The translations under genes were made by a program, and so were the position numbers. Shown here piece by piece: positions 40,206 to 50,940 of a DNA stretch of 64,000 nt; the first letter of the stretch is position 1; every line of letters begins with the position of its first letter. Under the pieces are notes generated by a model. It saw only the letters and a list, made by a program, of their open reading frames with translations, was not told the origin of the DNA and did not search any database. This stretch comes from Bacteriovoracaceae bacterium (GTDB lineage Bacteria > Bdellovibrionota > UBA1018), in the NCBI GenBank assembly GCA_947447665.1, contig CANFJX010000005.1, positions 62,001 through 126,000 on the forward strand, written 5' to 3'.

Positions 40206-40258
40206 GAGTTCTCCTTTGTCGTTTCGTGAAACCACTCATAACGTGATAGAATTATAAA

Positions 40259-41029
40259 ATGAAGAGGCAAATTCTTAATTTTTTTCACTCTCTAGGTAAA
40301 CCTGCCCAAGTCCTAGCCCCCCAAGTCTTCCGTCCAGTGCGTCTGGTGAAAAAAGATTTCTGGCTCACTCTGATCCCGGGGCTCCTCTGGCTAGCCTCGG
40401 TTCGTAGCAGATCGCTGCTCATTACACCCTCGTGCATCGATCCGAATCATCCCTGCCAAAAAGAGTCTGTCTTTTTCGTTGACCAAATTTCTATGGGGCT
40501 TAATATCGACCCGGCGGACGCCTATTCATTTTTTACTCAAAACCTGTCCGTGATTCTGGCCATCGCCCTTCCGCTCCTCTGGAACCTGAACCGAGCTCGA
40601 GTTAGGAGAGGACTCACCCTACGAATCGTCCGAGAATCAGGAGCAGACTTTTTTATCGCCCTGCAAGCAATCCTCTGGAATGGCCTTTTCACGGAAACTT
40701 CCCACTGGATCTCTCAACGTGCCCGGCCCTTTGTGTATTCAGATCCGCTGGTCCTGGGACTTGATCCAGCGCACTACACCTCATTTTATTCAGGGCACAC
40801 GAGCGTGAGTGCAGTGTCCAATACCATGGTATTGCTTTTGCTTATCACGAGAAGAGCACCCACCTGGCTTCTTCTGATCGATCTCGCTGTTGCAGAGACC
40901 CTCATATTTTCTACTGCTTATTTTAGAATGATGTCTGCTCGACACTTTTTAACGGACGTACTCTGCGGCGCCGTGGCCGGGATCTTGACTGCTTTCTTTG
41001 TGTTTGCGCTCCACCCCAAGGAAACCTAA
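40259..41029 (+). CDS. PAP2-family membrane phosphatase
   Basis: KxxxxxxRP-like ISQRARPF; YSGHTSVSAV; SARHFLTDVLCG. Confidence 0.8.
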   Translation: MKRQILNFFHSLGKPAQVLAPQVFRPVRLVKKDFWLTLIPGLLWLASVRSRSLLITPSCIDPNHPCQKESVFFVDQISMGLNIDPADAYSFFTQNLSVILAIALPLLWNLNRARVRRGLTLRIVRESGADFFIALQAILWNGLFTETSHWISQRARPFVYSDPLVLGLDPAHYTSFYSGHTSVSAVSNTMVLLLLITRRAPTWLLLIDLAVAETLIFSTAYFRMMSARHFLTDVLCGAVAGILTAFFVFALHPKET

Positions 41030-41106
41030 GACACAAAATAAAAACCTTAGGCACCCCAGGGTCGTAGGCAAAATGGTCCAGCGCTTGCTTATTAGGGACT
41101 TCGAAC

Positions 41107-42924
41107 ATGGGCTACCTCACGACTCAAGACTATGGACTCATCAGCAATCACTTCAGTGCAGCCCTCGTCAGTCGACTGGGAGCCATCGACTGGTGTTGCT
41201 TTCCTTATCTAGACTCCCCGAGCCACTTCGCCGCATATTCTGATCGAAACCAGGGTGGCAAATTCCAAATCGCTCCGATGGGGGAATTTCGATCAAAACA
41301 ACAATATTACTCCCGAACTCAAGTTCTGGAGACCCTCTTCGAAACCCCGTCGGGCCGAGGAATTCTCTCCGACTGGATGCCCCTCGGCGAAATCGGCACA
41401 AGCTTTCCTGTTATTTGTCGCAAGATTTCCGTCATCGAAGGCACGATCTGCTGGCTCCTCCAGTGCACTCCCCGTTTCCAATATGGATCCGAGCCAGCCC
41501 AAGCGGAGCGGCATCCCCGAGGGGTCCTCTTCCGCGGAATACAACCCGAAGATCGAGTCATCTTGCAAGCCGACTTCCCTCTCAAAATCCTCTCTCAAAA
41601 CTCCGAAGTCACCGGAGAAACGTCATTGGATACCGGCCAATCTACCACGGTACTCTGGATGTGGGGCCGTTTTGGGAGTCTTAGAGAAGTCAATTCACAT
41701 AAAAAATTGATTGCCCCTGAAATTCAGCCAACCGTTCTCCAGTGGCGAGAAATGGCCCACCAGTGTCCTCCCGATGGTTGCCTTTTTGGAGGCCCCTGGC
41801 ATGACCTCGTATCCAGGTCTGGCCTGGTTCTGAAAAGTCTGACTCAGCCCTATTCAGGATCGATTGCCCAGTCGACCACTGTGACACCCAAGGCAAACTC
41901 CCAGAGTCATTTCTGGGACCATCGACAAGCTGCGCTCAGAAATGGCGCCTTCCTACTCCAAGCTCTCTCACAGCTTGGGTACATAGAAGAAGCCAAGGCA
42001 TATTTCTCTTGGGTTCAATACCTACTTGAACGAGACGGCGCCGAAGGATTACAATCTCGATACACGCTGGACGGATCAAAAAATCTCCCCGAACGCTCCC
42101 TTCCACAATGGATACCACACGAAAACCCTAGGCAGTTCCGGCTCGACATCTATGGCCATTTGATCCTCATCCTCAGCCAATATTTTCGCATTTTTAACGA
42201 GTTCCCGGAATCAATTTGGCCAAAAGTCGTTGAAATCGCCGACTATATCAGCCAAGCCTGGAGACGCCCTGACCATGGCCCCTGGAACTATTCGGGTCGC
42301 CCAGAGCACTTCGTTGTTTCCAAACTCTTCTGCTGGAAGGCCCTAGAGGAAATCTGTTGGTTAGCGGAAGAGCTCAAAAAACCGATATCATCTCGATGGA
42401 TCGCCGAAAAAACGACTTTGCATCGCACCATTTGCAGACAAGGATTTGATTTCCAAAAAAATGCTTTTATCCGATCGTTTGGGGAAAGTGAGCTCGACTC
42501 ATCCTCTCTTTGGACGGTTCTCCTCCAATTTCTTCCTGCCGACGATCCGAGGATCCAAGGAACACTTCTCGCGATTCAAGCCGAACTCGCGCAGGGCATC
42601 TTTATCCGAAGATCCAGGCCCCGATTCGACTTTCAAAAGGAAGACCCCCTCGATTTACTCATCAGCCTTCAATTCGCCACCTGCCTGGCGCTCTCCGGAA
42701 GAAACGATGAAGCGATCGATCGACTTGCTGAACTCTGCACCTATGCCAACCCCCTAGGTCTTATGGGAAACCAAATTACGACAACTGATCACCCCCTTCC
42801 AGAAAGATTTCCATGCCTCGCCACCCACACCTTTTTAATCAACTGCGCCTTGTATATCGGCTCGAATCGCCTCAGGAGTCGAACTCACTATCCACTTCTC
42901 GGAAAAGAGGGACTTGCAGCCTAA
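41107..42924 (+). CDS. Glycoside hydrolase family 15 (glucoamylase/trehalase-like)
   Basis: TTQDYGLISNHFSAALVSRLGAIDWCCFPYLDSPSHFAAYSD; (alpha/alpha) barrel-like region; HTFLINCALY. Confidence 0.8.
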   Translation: MGYLTTQDYGLISNHFSAALVSRLGAIDWCCFPYLDSPSHFAAYSDRNQGGKFQIAPMGEFRSKQQYYSRTQVLETLFETPSGRGILSDWMPLGEIGTSFPVICRKISVIEGTICWLLQCTPRFQYGSEPAQAERHPRGVLFRGIQPEDRVILQADFPLKILSQNSEVTGETSLDTGQSTTVLWMWGRFGSLREVNSHKKLIAPEIQPTVLQWREMAHQCPPDGCLFGGPWHDLVSRSGLVLKSLTQPYSGSIAQSTTVTPKANSQSHFWDHRQAALRNGAFLLQALSQLGYIEEAKAYFSWVQYLLERDGAEGLQSRYTLDGSKNLPERSLPQWIPHENPRQFRLDIYGHLILILSQYFRIFNEFPESIWPKVVEIADYISQAWRRPDHGPWNYSGRPEHFVVSKLFCWKALEEICWLAEELKKPISSRWIAEKTTLHRTICRQGFDFQKNAFIRSFGESELDSSSLWTVLLQFLPADDPRIQGTLLAIQAELAQGIFIRRSRPRFDFQKEDPLDLLISLQFATCLALSGRNDEAIDRLAELCTYANPLGLMGNQITTTDHPLPERFPCLATHTFLINCALYIGSNRLRSRTHYPLLGKEGLAA

Positions 42925-43016
42925 AGGAGCACCTGACAACAAATGCATTGCGAAATGAACGACAACCTTATATGAAGTTCGAAATCGAATTTGACTGACC
43001 TGAAGGAGAAGCGCCC

Positions 43017-43511
43017 ATGAGTAACAAAGAGATTTATTCTTTTGAGATTCAAACGATTGATAGCAAATCAACCCAACTCAGCGAATACCAGGGAAAAGTT
43101 CTCCTCATTGTCAATGTAGCTAGCAAATGCGGATTCACTCACCAATACAAGGGCCTCGAGAAGCTGTACGAAAAATATAAGGACCAAGGCTTGGTCATCT
43201 TGGGTTTTCCTTGCAACCAGTTTGCGAACCAAGAGCCAGGTAGCGACGATGAGATTAAAAATTTCTGTAATCTTAACTATCAGATAACTTTTCCACTGTT
43301 CTCAAAAATCGACGTCAATGGAGCTCAAACTCATCCTCTTTATCAATTCCTTAAAAAAGCAGAAAAAGGCCTTTTCGGAACTGAGGCCATCAAATGGAAT
43401 TTCACCAAGTTTTTGGTGAGCCGCCAAGGAGACGTCTTGAAGCGATTCGCGCCCCAAACTGAGCCCGAAGCACTGGAAGCTGAAATTCTAGAACAGCTTC
43501 AAAAAAGCTGA
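43017..43511 (+). CDS. Glutathione peroxidase family
   Basis: [57 protein letters not shown]. Confidence 0.92.
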   Translation: MSNKEIYSFEIQTIDSKSTQLSEYQGKVLLIVNVASKCGFTHQYKGLEKLYEKYKDQGLVILGFPCNQFANQEPGSDDEIKNFCNLNYQITFPLFSKIDVNGAQTHPLYQFLKKAEKGLFGTEAIKWNFTKFLVSRQGDVLKRFAPQTEPEALEAEILEQLQKS

Positions 43512-43560
43512 AATTAACTGCCACCGTCCAAACACCCTCGCGAAATGCCGAGCAAATAAT

Positions 43561-43962
43561 CTAAGCTGAACGTTTCTGATTTTTTTCTTCAAGAAATTCA
43601 TCTTCTTCGGCAGGCAAGAGTTGGGGCACCTCCGGCTCTTCGGGCCAGACTCCCGTCTTTAAAATCTCCAAGTCGCTTGGATCTCTTTGACCCACTCGAT
43701 CTTCTTGCCGTTTAGAGAGCAGCCCGAGGTTGATCAAGAGAAACGCGCCAATCAACAGCCCAGTGATCAACACGCCCGCAAGCAAAACATAAATTACCAC
43801 AGCTGCAGTGTAATTCGTAAAAGGCGATCCAGCGCCCAGAGACTCACCTACACCAGTGCCTGGCAGCTCAGCTACATAGCGATGAAAACTTATCCAAAAA
43901 GAATATAGATTAACGAAAACCACCATGAATTCATGTCTGCATTTGGCAGACCATGAACTCAC
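43561..43962 (-). CDS. Small single-TM hypothetical protein at the end of the caa3 operon
   Basis: TM segment YTAAVVIYVLLAGVLITGLLIGAFLLI with acidic C-terminal tail; co-oriented and adjoining; start uncertain. Confidence 0.5.
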   Translation of the reverse strand: MSSWSAKCRHEFMVVFVNLYSFWISFHRYVAELPGTGVGESLGAGSPFTNYTAAVVIYVLLAGVLITGLLIGAFLLINLGLLSKRQEDRVGQRDPSDLEILKTGVWPEEPEVPQLLPAEEDEFLEEKNQKRSA

Positions 43963-45092
43963 TAATCGACAGAGTGACCGGCAGTCATGCCCTGAACGTA
44001 GCGATAAAGATCCCGTAACTCGCTTGAGCTATACTGCCCAAATCCTGGCATTAAGTTCCCAGGTAATCCCTGAATCACCCATCGGTTGAAGGCTTCTTGA
44101 GACTTCATGCCCTCGCTCCCCGCATTCAATGCACGCACGATAACTGAGCCTCTCAGAATACTAATTCCGCCCTCACCCTTCGAGTTGTGGCATTCCACGC
44201 AGCTCTCAGAATAGATCTGAGCAGCTCGCGACTCGGGCGCCCCCCGCTCTAACCAACGAGCTTCATGAGGAGCGTAGAGATGAGGGTTCCGCTCGCTTTC
44301 CACCGGTTTCACTTCCATCTGATCCAACGCGAACTCTACTGGAATTGTAGCAACGACCGCCTCAGACCCACCACCTGCTTGATTAGGATTGACCCCCGCC
44401 TTCTTGAAGTCTTCGGGTGTATCAGCGAGTGCTGCCGTCGGCCCCAATGAGACCACATAGTGACTCAGCGCCCATCGGTCGTCCGCAGGCAACGAAGCGT
44501 AAGAAGCCATCGCAGAGGGAGCAAGCCCTTCCTTTAAAGTTTTAAAAACCAAAGTCGGCTTTCTGCCGTTCTTCCAACCTTGATCCGAGTGAAAATTACG
44601 AGGAGCCGGAACGAGGGCAGCTGCAGCTGGACCATTACCCTGCCCATCCACACCGTGGCAAGCCACACACTGTACTGAGAAAATCTCTTTTCCCTTAGCC
44701 ACCAGTTCAGGGGTTGAAATCCATGGTTGTGCCAATTTAGAGCCGCTCTGCGATGCGGTCATCAACTTCGGATCTACGACAACCTTTCCTCGAAAGAATA
44801 AATCCATCGACGTCAACACGAAGAAAATCGCGAGAAATACGAACGAGGTCGCGAAAATCACGCTATTTTCTTTTCGGTCGTTATAGAGGTTCATAAAGAA
44901 CAGAGCCACCAAGGTCGCCTTAGTGGTTGCCACCGCCATAGCCACTACGAAATTCAGCCGACCAAGATCAACCCCTGCGATCCAAACGGTGACGAAGGTC
45001 AGGAACAAGAGAGTTCCTCCAATCATCAACGCGGTTCGAGTTGGAAGAATGTGATGGTGATGATGCTTTTGTTTTTCCGAATGAGATTCCAT
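43962..45092 (-). CDS. Cytochrome c oxidase subunit IV-like (CoxD/CtaF) fused to two cytochrome c domains
   Basis: N-terminal three-TM COX4_pro-like region (MIGGTLLFLTFVTVWIAGVDLGRLNFVVAMAVATTKATLVALFFMNLYNDRKENSVIFATSFVFLAIFFVLTSMD), then CVACH and CVECH heme motifs. Confidence 0.85.
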   Translation of the reverse strand: MESHSEKQKHHHHHILPTRTALMIGGTLLFLTFVTVWIAGVDLGRLNFVVAMAVATTKATLVALFFMNLYNDRKENSVIFATSFVFLAIFFVLTSMDLFFRGKVVVDPKLMTASQSGSKLAQPWISTPELVAKGKEIFSVQCVACHGVDGQGNGPAAAALVPAPRNFHSDQGWKNGRKPTLVFKTLKEGLAPSAMASYASLPADDRWALSHYVVSLGPTAALADTPEDFKKAGVNPNQAGGGSEAVVATIPVEFALDQMEVKPVESERNPHLYAPHEARWLERGAPESRAAQIYSESCVECHNSKGEGGISILRGSVIVRALNAGSEGMKSQEAFNRWVIQGLPGNLMPGFGQYSSSELRDLYRYVQGMTAGHSVD

Positions 45093-45095
45093 AAA

Positions 45096-45746
45096 TTAAC
45101 CCACCAAGTAGAGAAGCGGAAATAAATAAATCCAAACCAAATCAACGAAGTGCCAGTAAAATCCAACCAATTCTACGGGAGTGTAGAAATTTGGACCGAA
45201 CTCGCCTCGAATCGTCCGACGAAGAACCCACGCAATCACGCCCATCCCAATCAAGACGTGAATCCCATGAAGCCCGGTCATCATAAAGTAGAGGGAGAAG
45301 AATAGTGCAGACTTTGGGTCTTTGAGTTCTTCATTCGTGAAATTTGCCCCTGGCAGGAGTCCGTGATGAAATTTCGCAGAGTACTCAAAATACTTCACCA
45401 CGAGAAAGCAGCAGGCAAAAAGAAATGTCATGACTAAATAAACAATTGCCCGATCTCGCTGACCCTTTTGAGTAGAGCTCACCGCCAAAGCCATCGTGAG
45501 ACTACTGGTAATCAGGACAACCGTGTTAATCGCTCCCATTTTCACGGCAAGAAGCTTGTGGGCTTCATGGACCATCTCCGGATAGAGGCCTTTCAAGATG
45601 CCATAGGCGACAAAGAGTCCGCCAAACATCAACACTTCGGTCACTAGAAAGATCCACATCCCCTGCTTAGACGCCTCAAATTCATCATCAGCACTGGCGA
45701 AGTGGTGAGCGTGATGATGCTTTAATGCAGTTTCTCCGTTCGACAT
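45096..45746 (-). CDS. ctaE: Cytochrome c oxidase subunit III
   Basis: SKQGMWIFLVTEVLMFGGLFVAY, YFMMTGLHGIHVLIGMGV, YWHFVDLVWIYLFPLLYL. Confidence 0.93.
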   Translation of the reverse strand: MSNGETALKHHHAHHFASADDEFEASKQGMWIFLVTEVLMFGGLFVAYGILKGLYPEMVHEAHKLLAVKMGAINTVVLITSSLTMALAVSSTQKGQRDRAIVYLVMTFLFACCFLVVKYFEYSAKFHHGLLPGANFTNEELKDPKSALFFSLYFMMTGLHGIHVLIGMGVIAWVLRRTIRGEFGPNFYTPVELVGFYWHFVDLVWIYLFPLLYLVG

Positions 45747-45760
45747 GATGTCTCCTTAAA

Positions 45761-47389
45761 TTAAGAATTGCCCTGCATGGTAATGTTCTCCGGCAAGTAT
45801 TCATAAGGCCAAGAGGTCACCACTGGAGTTTCAATAAAGTTTTCATGCGGAGGAGGAGAAGGCGTCTGCCACTCCAAAGTCAACGCATTCCAAGGATTTG
45901 GGCCTGCCTTTTTTCCGTAGCGCATGCCCTGGTAAAAGTAGTAGGCCGCATAAAAGAAACCTAAACCAATAAACCAAGAACCCACCGTAGACATCCGATT
46001 TAAAAAAGTGAATTCAGGCAAATAGGTCCAGTAGCGGCGGGGCATTCCTTGAGCTCCAAGAACAAACTGAGGAAGAAACGTCACGTTGAAGCCGATCAAA
46101 ATTAGCCAAAACGAAATTTGTGCCGGTCTTTCCGGATACATTCTCCCTGTCATTTTTGGGAACCAGTAATGAAGCCCAGCCATGAGAGCCATCAGCGTGC
46201 CGCCGACCATCACGTAATGGAAGTGAGCCACGACGAAATAAGTTTGGGTCAAATGGACGTCAATTGCTAGCGTCGCCAAGAACACGCCCGTGAGCCCACC
46301 AATCGTAAACAACTCCAAGAAGCCAAACACATAAAGCATTGGGGCATAGAAGTGAATGGACCCCTTATACATGGTCCCCACCCAACTGAACACTTTGACT
46401 CCAGTCGGTACAGCTACAAACATGGTCAGGAGCGAAAACACGAAATTTGCCAGCTCCGACTGACCACTCACAAACATGTGGTGACCCCAGACGATAAAAG
46501 CAATGAGGGCAATCCCAAAGGAAGAGTAAGCAATTGCCTTATATCCAAACATCGGCTTTCTGCAAAAAACGGGAATCACCTCTGAAATGATCCCCATTGC
46601 GGGAAGAATCATAATGTAAACCGCAGGGTGAGAATAAAACCAGAAAAAGTGCTGAAACAAGATCGGATCCCCACCTAATTTAGGGTCAAAGATCCCAATA
46701 TGGAAAAGTCTTTCCATGATCAAAAGCAGTAATGTAATTGCGAGAACCGGGGTCGCCAGTACTTGAATAATGCTTGTTGCGTAGAGAGCCCAGCAAAACA
46801 ATGGAAGCCGCGACCACGATAGACCAGGCGCTCGGAGCTTGTGAATCGTTACAATAAAGTTTAGTCCGGTCAGAATGGATGAAAACCCGGCAATAAAGGC
46901 CCCGGTCAAAACCAAAATTACGGTCGTATTGGTCCGGATCGAATAAGGAGTGTAGAAAGTCCAGCCCGTATCAGCTCCGCGTAAGAACAACGCGGCCACC
47001 GCAAAAGTCGCTCCGATCATAAAAATGTAATAGGACAGTAAATTAAGTCTCGGAAAAGCGACATCCTTTGCACCCAAGATGATCGGCAAAATAAAATTAC
47101 CGAGTGCGGCAGGAATCGAAGGGATAATGACCAGGAAGACCATGATCGCACCATGGTAAGTAAAAAACCGGTTGTACGCGTTGGCATCCACGATCTGCAC
47201 GCCACTCTTGTAGAGCTCGAGGCGAATCAGAAGAGCAAAAACCCCTCCTACCAAGAAAAAGCTCAACACACTAAAAAGGTACATGACCCCAATTCTTTTA
47301 TGATCCAAGGTCGTCAACCAAGACATCAACCCCTTGGAGTGGTTGAGGTAATTATCTCCTGTGTGCGCTACTGCTGATTGATGAGCCAT
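45761..47389 (-). CDS. ctaD: Cytochrome c oxidase subunit I (heme-copper oxidase A family, YSHP type)
   Basis: [53 protein letters not shown]. Confidence 0.95.
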   Translation of the reverse strand: MAHQSAVAHTGDNYLNHSKGLMSWLTTLDHKRIGVMYLFSVLSFFLVGGVFALLIRLELYKSGVQIVDANAYNRFFTYHGAIMVFLVIIPSIPAALGNFILPIILGAKDVAFPRLNLLSYYIFMIGATFAVAALFLRGADTGWTFYTPYSIRTNTTVILVLTGAFIAGFSSILTGLNFIVTIHKLRAPGLSWSRLPLFCWALYATSIIQVLATPVLAITLLLLIMERLFHIGIFDPKLGGDPILFQHFFWFYSHPAVYIMILPAMGIISEVIPVFCRKPMFGYKAIAYSSFGIALIAFIVWGHHMFVSGQSELANFVFSLLTMFVAVPTGVKVFSWVGTMYKGSIHFYAPMLYVFGFLELFTIGGLTGVFLATLAIDVHLTQTYFVVAHFHYVMVGGTLMALMAGLHYWFPKMTGRMYPERPAQISFWLILIGFNVTFLPQFVLGAQGMPRRYWTYLPEFTFLNRMSTVGSWFIGLGFFYAAYYFYQGMRYGKKAGPNPWNALTLEWQTPSPPPHENFIETPVVTSWPYEYLPENITMQGNS

Positions 47390-47402
47390 ACTTTTCCTCT
47401 CA

Positions 47403-48401
47403 CTATTTCAAACTCTTAATGTAAGCGATTAGGGCATTCATCTCTGTCTCAGAGATCAGGCCCTTAAACGTGGGCATGACTGGATTGAAGCCTTTCACTG
47501 TGTTGGATTGCGGGTTTTCAATGTGATTGCGAATATAATTTTCATCGGCAATCACCTTTCTCCCATCAGCAAGCTCAACTTGGGTTCCAAAAAGACCTTT
47601 ATGGCTAGGTCCGACTTTCAACGTACCATCGACCGAGTGGCAAGCGACGCACCCTTTCTTTTCGTAAACAGCTTTGCCTTGATCTACTAAGGTGAGCTGA
47701 GCCGCAGCCACTTTCCCAAGAGGAGCTTCTGATGCGCCCTCTAAGCCGATTTCAGGCACTTCTCCAATGGGTCGATTTAAAGTCCAGGCTTTCCATTGGG
47801 CTTCATCTAGAACGACTACCTTAGCCAACATGCCTGAATGGGACGTGCCGCAGTATTCGGTACAGAAAACCTGATGTTTTCCTGGCACGGTTGCCGTGAA
47901 CCAAAGACTGCTATACATGCCAGGAACCACGTCCTGTTTGATTCTAAAATTAGGAATAAAAAATCCGTGCAAAACGTCTTCGGAGGTCATGACCAACTTA
48001 ACAGGACGATTAACAGGAACATATACCTCGTTCACCGTAGTCCGACCGTCATCATACTGAAATGTCCAAAGCCACTGCTTCCCAATCACTCGGACTTCAT
48101 AGGAATCTGCTGGCGCCTGGGTCATCGTATGATAAATCGAGTAACCCCACCCAAAGATAATCATTAGCAGCAGAGTTGGAACTGCAATCCAAACTGCTTC
48201 AAGCAGGTGACTTCCTGTGATGTAACTGGTCTTTTTCTGAGGCCGATGCCGATAGGTAATGGCAAAATAGAGCATCGCCCCCACTACCAACAAGAAAAAG
48301 AAGGCACTCAGTCCCATCAAAAAATCGTACAAACTATCCCAACGCGCGGCAACTACCGTACCCTGGATAGGAACACTGCTTGCTAAAGCCTGGTTAAACA
48401 T
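47403..48401 (-). CDS. ctaC: Cytochrome c oxidase subunit II with C-terminal cytochrome c domain (ORF opens at 48476)
   Basis: CuA motif [24 protein letters not shown] heme site; two N-terminal TMs. Confidence 0.93.
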   Translation of the reverse strand: MFNQALASSVPIQGTVVAARWDSLYDFLMGLSAFFFLLVVGAMLYFAITYRHRPQKKTSYITGSHLLEAVWIAVPTLLLMIIFGWGYSIYHTMTQAPADSYEVRVIGKQWLWTFQYDDGRTTVNEVYVPVNRPVKLVMTSEDVLHGFFIPNFRIKQDVVPGMYSSLWFTATVPGKHQVFCTEYCGTSHSGMLAKVVVLDEAQWKAWTLNRPIGEVPEIGLEGASEAPLGKVAAAQLTLVDQGKAVYEKKGCVACHSVDGTLKVGPSHKGLFGTQVELADGRKVIADENYIRNHIENPQSNTVKGFNPVMPTFKGLISETEMNALIAYIKSLK

Positions 48402-49276
48402 TCGGTTGAGGCTCCTTTTCTCTGTCTGCGCCAAAAAATCGCTAAATAGCCACCAAAAGCTAGAACAGTGAGACAAGCGCTAAGCTGCATCAAGCTGTTC
48501 AAGTAAACTGAATACTTTCTGGTTTTCGGATCATACCTATAGCAAAACAAAAGCAAACGATCTACTACCGTTCCAATTTTTCCACTCGATGCCTCAAGGA
48601 GGGCCATCCGAAGGTCAGATTTTCGAAACTCAATCCCGTAGAGATACCGGGAGATCACTCCAGATGGGGTCAAAACGGGAATCACAGCACTGTGAGCGTA
48701 TTGTTTTTCCTCAGGCACATACTTGTAACCAAAACCCACAGCTGCAGCTAATTTTTTGACTTGGTCTTCAGATCCGGTAAGAAAATGCCAGCCGTTTTGG
48801 GCTGAACTTCGACCATAAGCACGAAGGTAGCCCTCTTTTTTCCTCCGAGCCAAGTCAAATGTTTCAGTTGGATCAATACTCACCGAAACAATTTCAAACT
48901 TTTCGCCCGCACTCCAATCCAAGTTTTTTAACGAGGTCACCAGACCATTCAACATAAAGTTGCAAAGGTTCGGACATTGGTAGTAGACGAGGGTCAAAAG
49001 GACGGGTTTACCTTTTCCAAAAAACTGAGAGAGGCGGACTGGATGCCCGTCCTCGTCTGTGAGACTATAGTCGTCCGGACCAACTTGAGCCCCGAGGTGC
49101 TCGATCACGCCGGACTCTTTCAGCTCATCAGGGAGCGGACCAGCATAAGAAGTCCCAGGGCTGCCATAGCTGAGAGAAACCAGGGCGGCGCCCACGAGAA
49201 AAAGAAGCCTTCGAATTCCTCTTTCTCCCCTCTTCCCCGGATCCACTAAAATTTGAGGTAGATGGTAATTGGTCAA
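48383..49276 (-). CDS. SCO1/SenC-family copper chaperone
   Basis: VLLTLVYYQCPNLCNFMLNGL; VSIDPTETFDLARRKKEGYL; C-terminal TM. Confidence 0.9.
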   Translation of the reverse strand: MTNYHLPQILVDPGKRGERGIRRLLFLVGAALVSLSYGSPGTSYAGPLPDELKESGVIEHLGAQVGPDDYSLTDEDGHPVRLSQFFGKGKPVLLTLVYYQCPNLCNFMLNGLVTSLKNLDWSAGEKFEIVSVSIDPTETFDLARRKKEGYLRAYGRSSAQNGWHFLTGSEDQVKKLAAAVGFGYKYVPEEKQYAHSAVIPVLTPSGVISRYLYGIEFRKSDLRMALLEASSGKIGTVVDRLLLFCYRYDPKTRKYSVYLNSLMQLSACLTVLAFGGYLAIFWRRQRKGASTECLTRL

Positions 49277-49357
49277 AGTGCTCTAGTTATAGATTTAGCT
49301 CGGAACCAAGTCAAGATTAAGCTCGAACCCTTCTGCATTCAGTGCTAAAAGACAAGC

Positions 49358-49987
49358 ATGCGAAAAGCTTCATGGTTCCTTGTTGGTTTCATTTACTTCG
49401 TTTTGATTTGGCTCAACAAGCTCGAGACCAGTTCCATGACCCTTCCACCCTGGGCAAAAGAATTCAGTCTTGCAGTCATTTTCGCATCTTGGAGTGCCTC
49501 CCTCCTTTTCGCCACACACCAAACGTGGACCGACTCTCAAACGGTTGAGGCACCGAAATTGAAGCGCCTGGCGGCCTCTGGCCTCGCCGCTTTACTCATT
49601 CAGTACCTTCTTGGCGCTATTTCCAGAAATTATCACGCAGGTCTTGCATGTCCGAACTTCCCCTCTTGTGCTGAGGGGGTTTTTCCCTTCAGCTTTGAAA
49701 GCACCCTAGCGTTTGCTCATCGATGGTGGGGGGTCCTCATGCTAGGACTTTTCATTCATTTTTCTATCGCAGCTCTCAAGTCAGCTCCTGAACTGTTTAG
49801 ATCAGCCAGAAGAGCTTCAGGTCTCGCCGTAGCTCAGGTTTTTCTTGGAGTAGGGGTCGTAATGACTCAGCTTCACCCTGACTCCCGCCTATGCCACGTG
49901 GCCATAGGTTACGCGCTCTGGGGGATCACACTTTACATCCTCGCTCGAACGGGTGGATTCCGCCAGATCCTCGCTCGACCGATCTAA
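49358..49987 (+). CDS. ctaA: Short heme A synthase-like (CtaA/COX15) protein
   Basis: IQYLLGAISRNYHAGLACPNFPSC, FAHRWWGVLMLG, QVFLGVGVVMTQ, CHVAIGYALWG; only 209 aa. Confidence 0.75.
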   Translation: MRKASWFLVGFIYFVLIWLNKLETSSMTLPPWAKEFSLAVIFASWSASLLFATHQTWTDSQTVEAPKLKRLAASGLAALLIQYLLGAISRNYHAGLACPNFPSCAEGVFPFSFESTLAFAHRWWGVLMLGLFIHFSIAALKSAPELFRSARRASGLAVAQVFLGVGVVMTQLHPDSRLCHVAIGYALWGITLYILARTGGFRQILARPI

Positions 49988-49990
49988 ACC

Positions 49991-50881
49991 ATGCTTACTT
50001 TAGAATCCATTAAAACTTGGAGAGAACTTTCTAAATCTGGAATCGTAGCGCTTGTCCTCATTAGCGTTCTTGCAGGCTATCTCATCGGTCAACCCTCTGA
50101 GCTCTCCCTAAGCTGGCTCAGACTAGGGAGCACCCTCATGGGAATCCTTCTCCTCGCCTCTGGTTCTTCTGCTCTCAACCAGTGGCAAGAGTCCGAAATC
50201 GATGCCTTGATGCCTAGAACTGCAGGTAGGCCTATTCCATCCGGAAAGCTGAGCCCCAAAAAAGTGATGACCTTTGTCCTGACCTGCTTAAGCTCGGGTC
50301 TGGTGATTCTCCTCTGGCTATCCCCAACACTCTTTCTCTTGGGAATGGCGGCCATTTTTTCCTATAATGGACTTTATACGCTGTGGTGGAAAAAACACTG
50401 GGCCTACGCCGCCGTCCCGGGAGCAATTCCGGGCGCAATTCCAATCCTCATGGGGCACACTGCGGCCTGCGGTAAGGTCCTCACGCCCTCCGGTCTTTAT
50501 ATTTTCTTTATCTTGTTCTTTTGGCAAATGCCCCACTTCTGGGCCCTCGCGCTCCGCTATCAAAAAGACTACCAACAGGGAGGGTTTCCAACCCTTCCAG
50601 TCATTCATGGGCTCGGAGTCACTCTGCGGCAAATCACTGCTTGGTCTCTGGCCTATATCGGACTAGCCCTCATTGCTCCCTTATTTATGAAGGTGGGCTG
50701 GATCTACCTCGTCCCAACCATCGCAGTCAGCGCCAAGGTGATCCTGGAGCTATTCCGGTATTCACAGAAACCCGAGGGCAATCAATGGCTTCCTTTTTTT
50801 CTCTGGGTCAACTTTAGCCTGATCATTTATCTTGCGGCCGCGTGTATCGACCTGTGGAGCTACTACCTCCCGATGCGGTGA
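49991..50881 (+). CDS. ctaB: Protoheme IX farnesyltransferase
   Basis: SALNQWQESEIDALMPRTAGRPIPSGKLS, PLKR-like NGLYTLWWKKHWAYAAVPGAIPGAIPILMG, FFWQMPHFWALALRYQKDYQQGGFPTLP. Confidence 0.93.
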   Translation: MLTLESIKTWRELSKSGIVALVLISVLAGYLIGQPSELSLSWLRLGSTLMGILLLASGSSALNQWQESEIDALMPRTAGRPIPSGKLSPKKVMTFVLTCLSSGLVILLWLSPTLFLLGMAAIFSYNGLYTLWWKKHWAYAAVPGAIPGAIPILMGHTAACGKVLTPSGLYIFFILFFWQMPHFWALALRYQKDYQQGGFPTLPVIHGLGVTLRQITAWSLAYIGLALIAPLFMKVGWIYLVPTIAVSAKVILELFRYSQKPEGNQWLPFFLWVNFSLIIYLAAACIDLWSYYLPMR

Positions 50882-50940
50882 GTTAAACTCCCAGTTATTT
50901 AAAAAGTGGAATTTCAATTAAAATAAAATAGAATCGGAAG

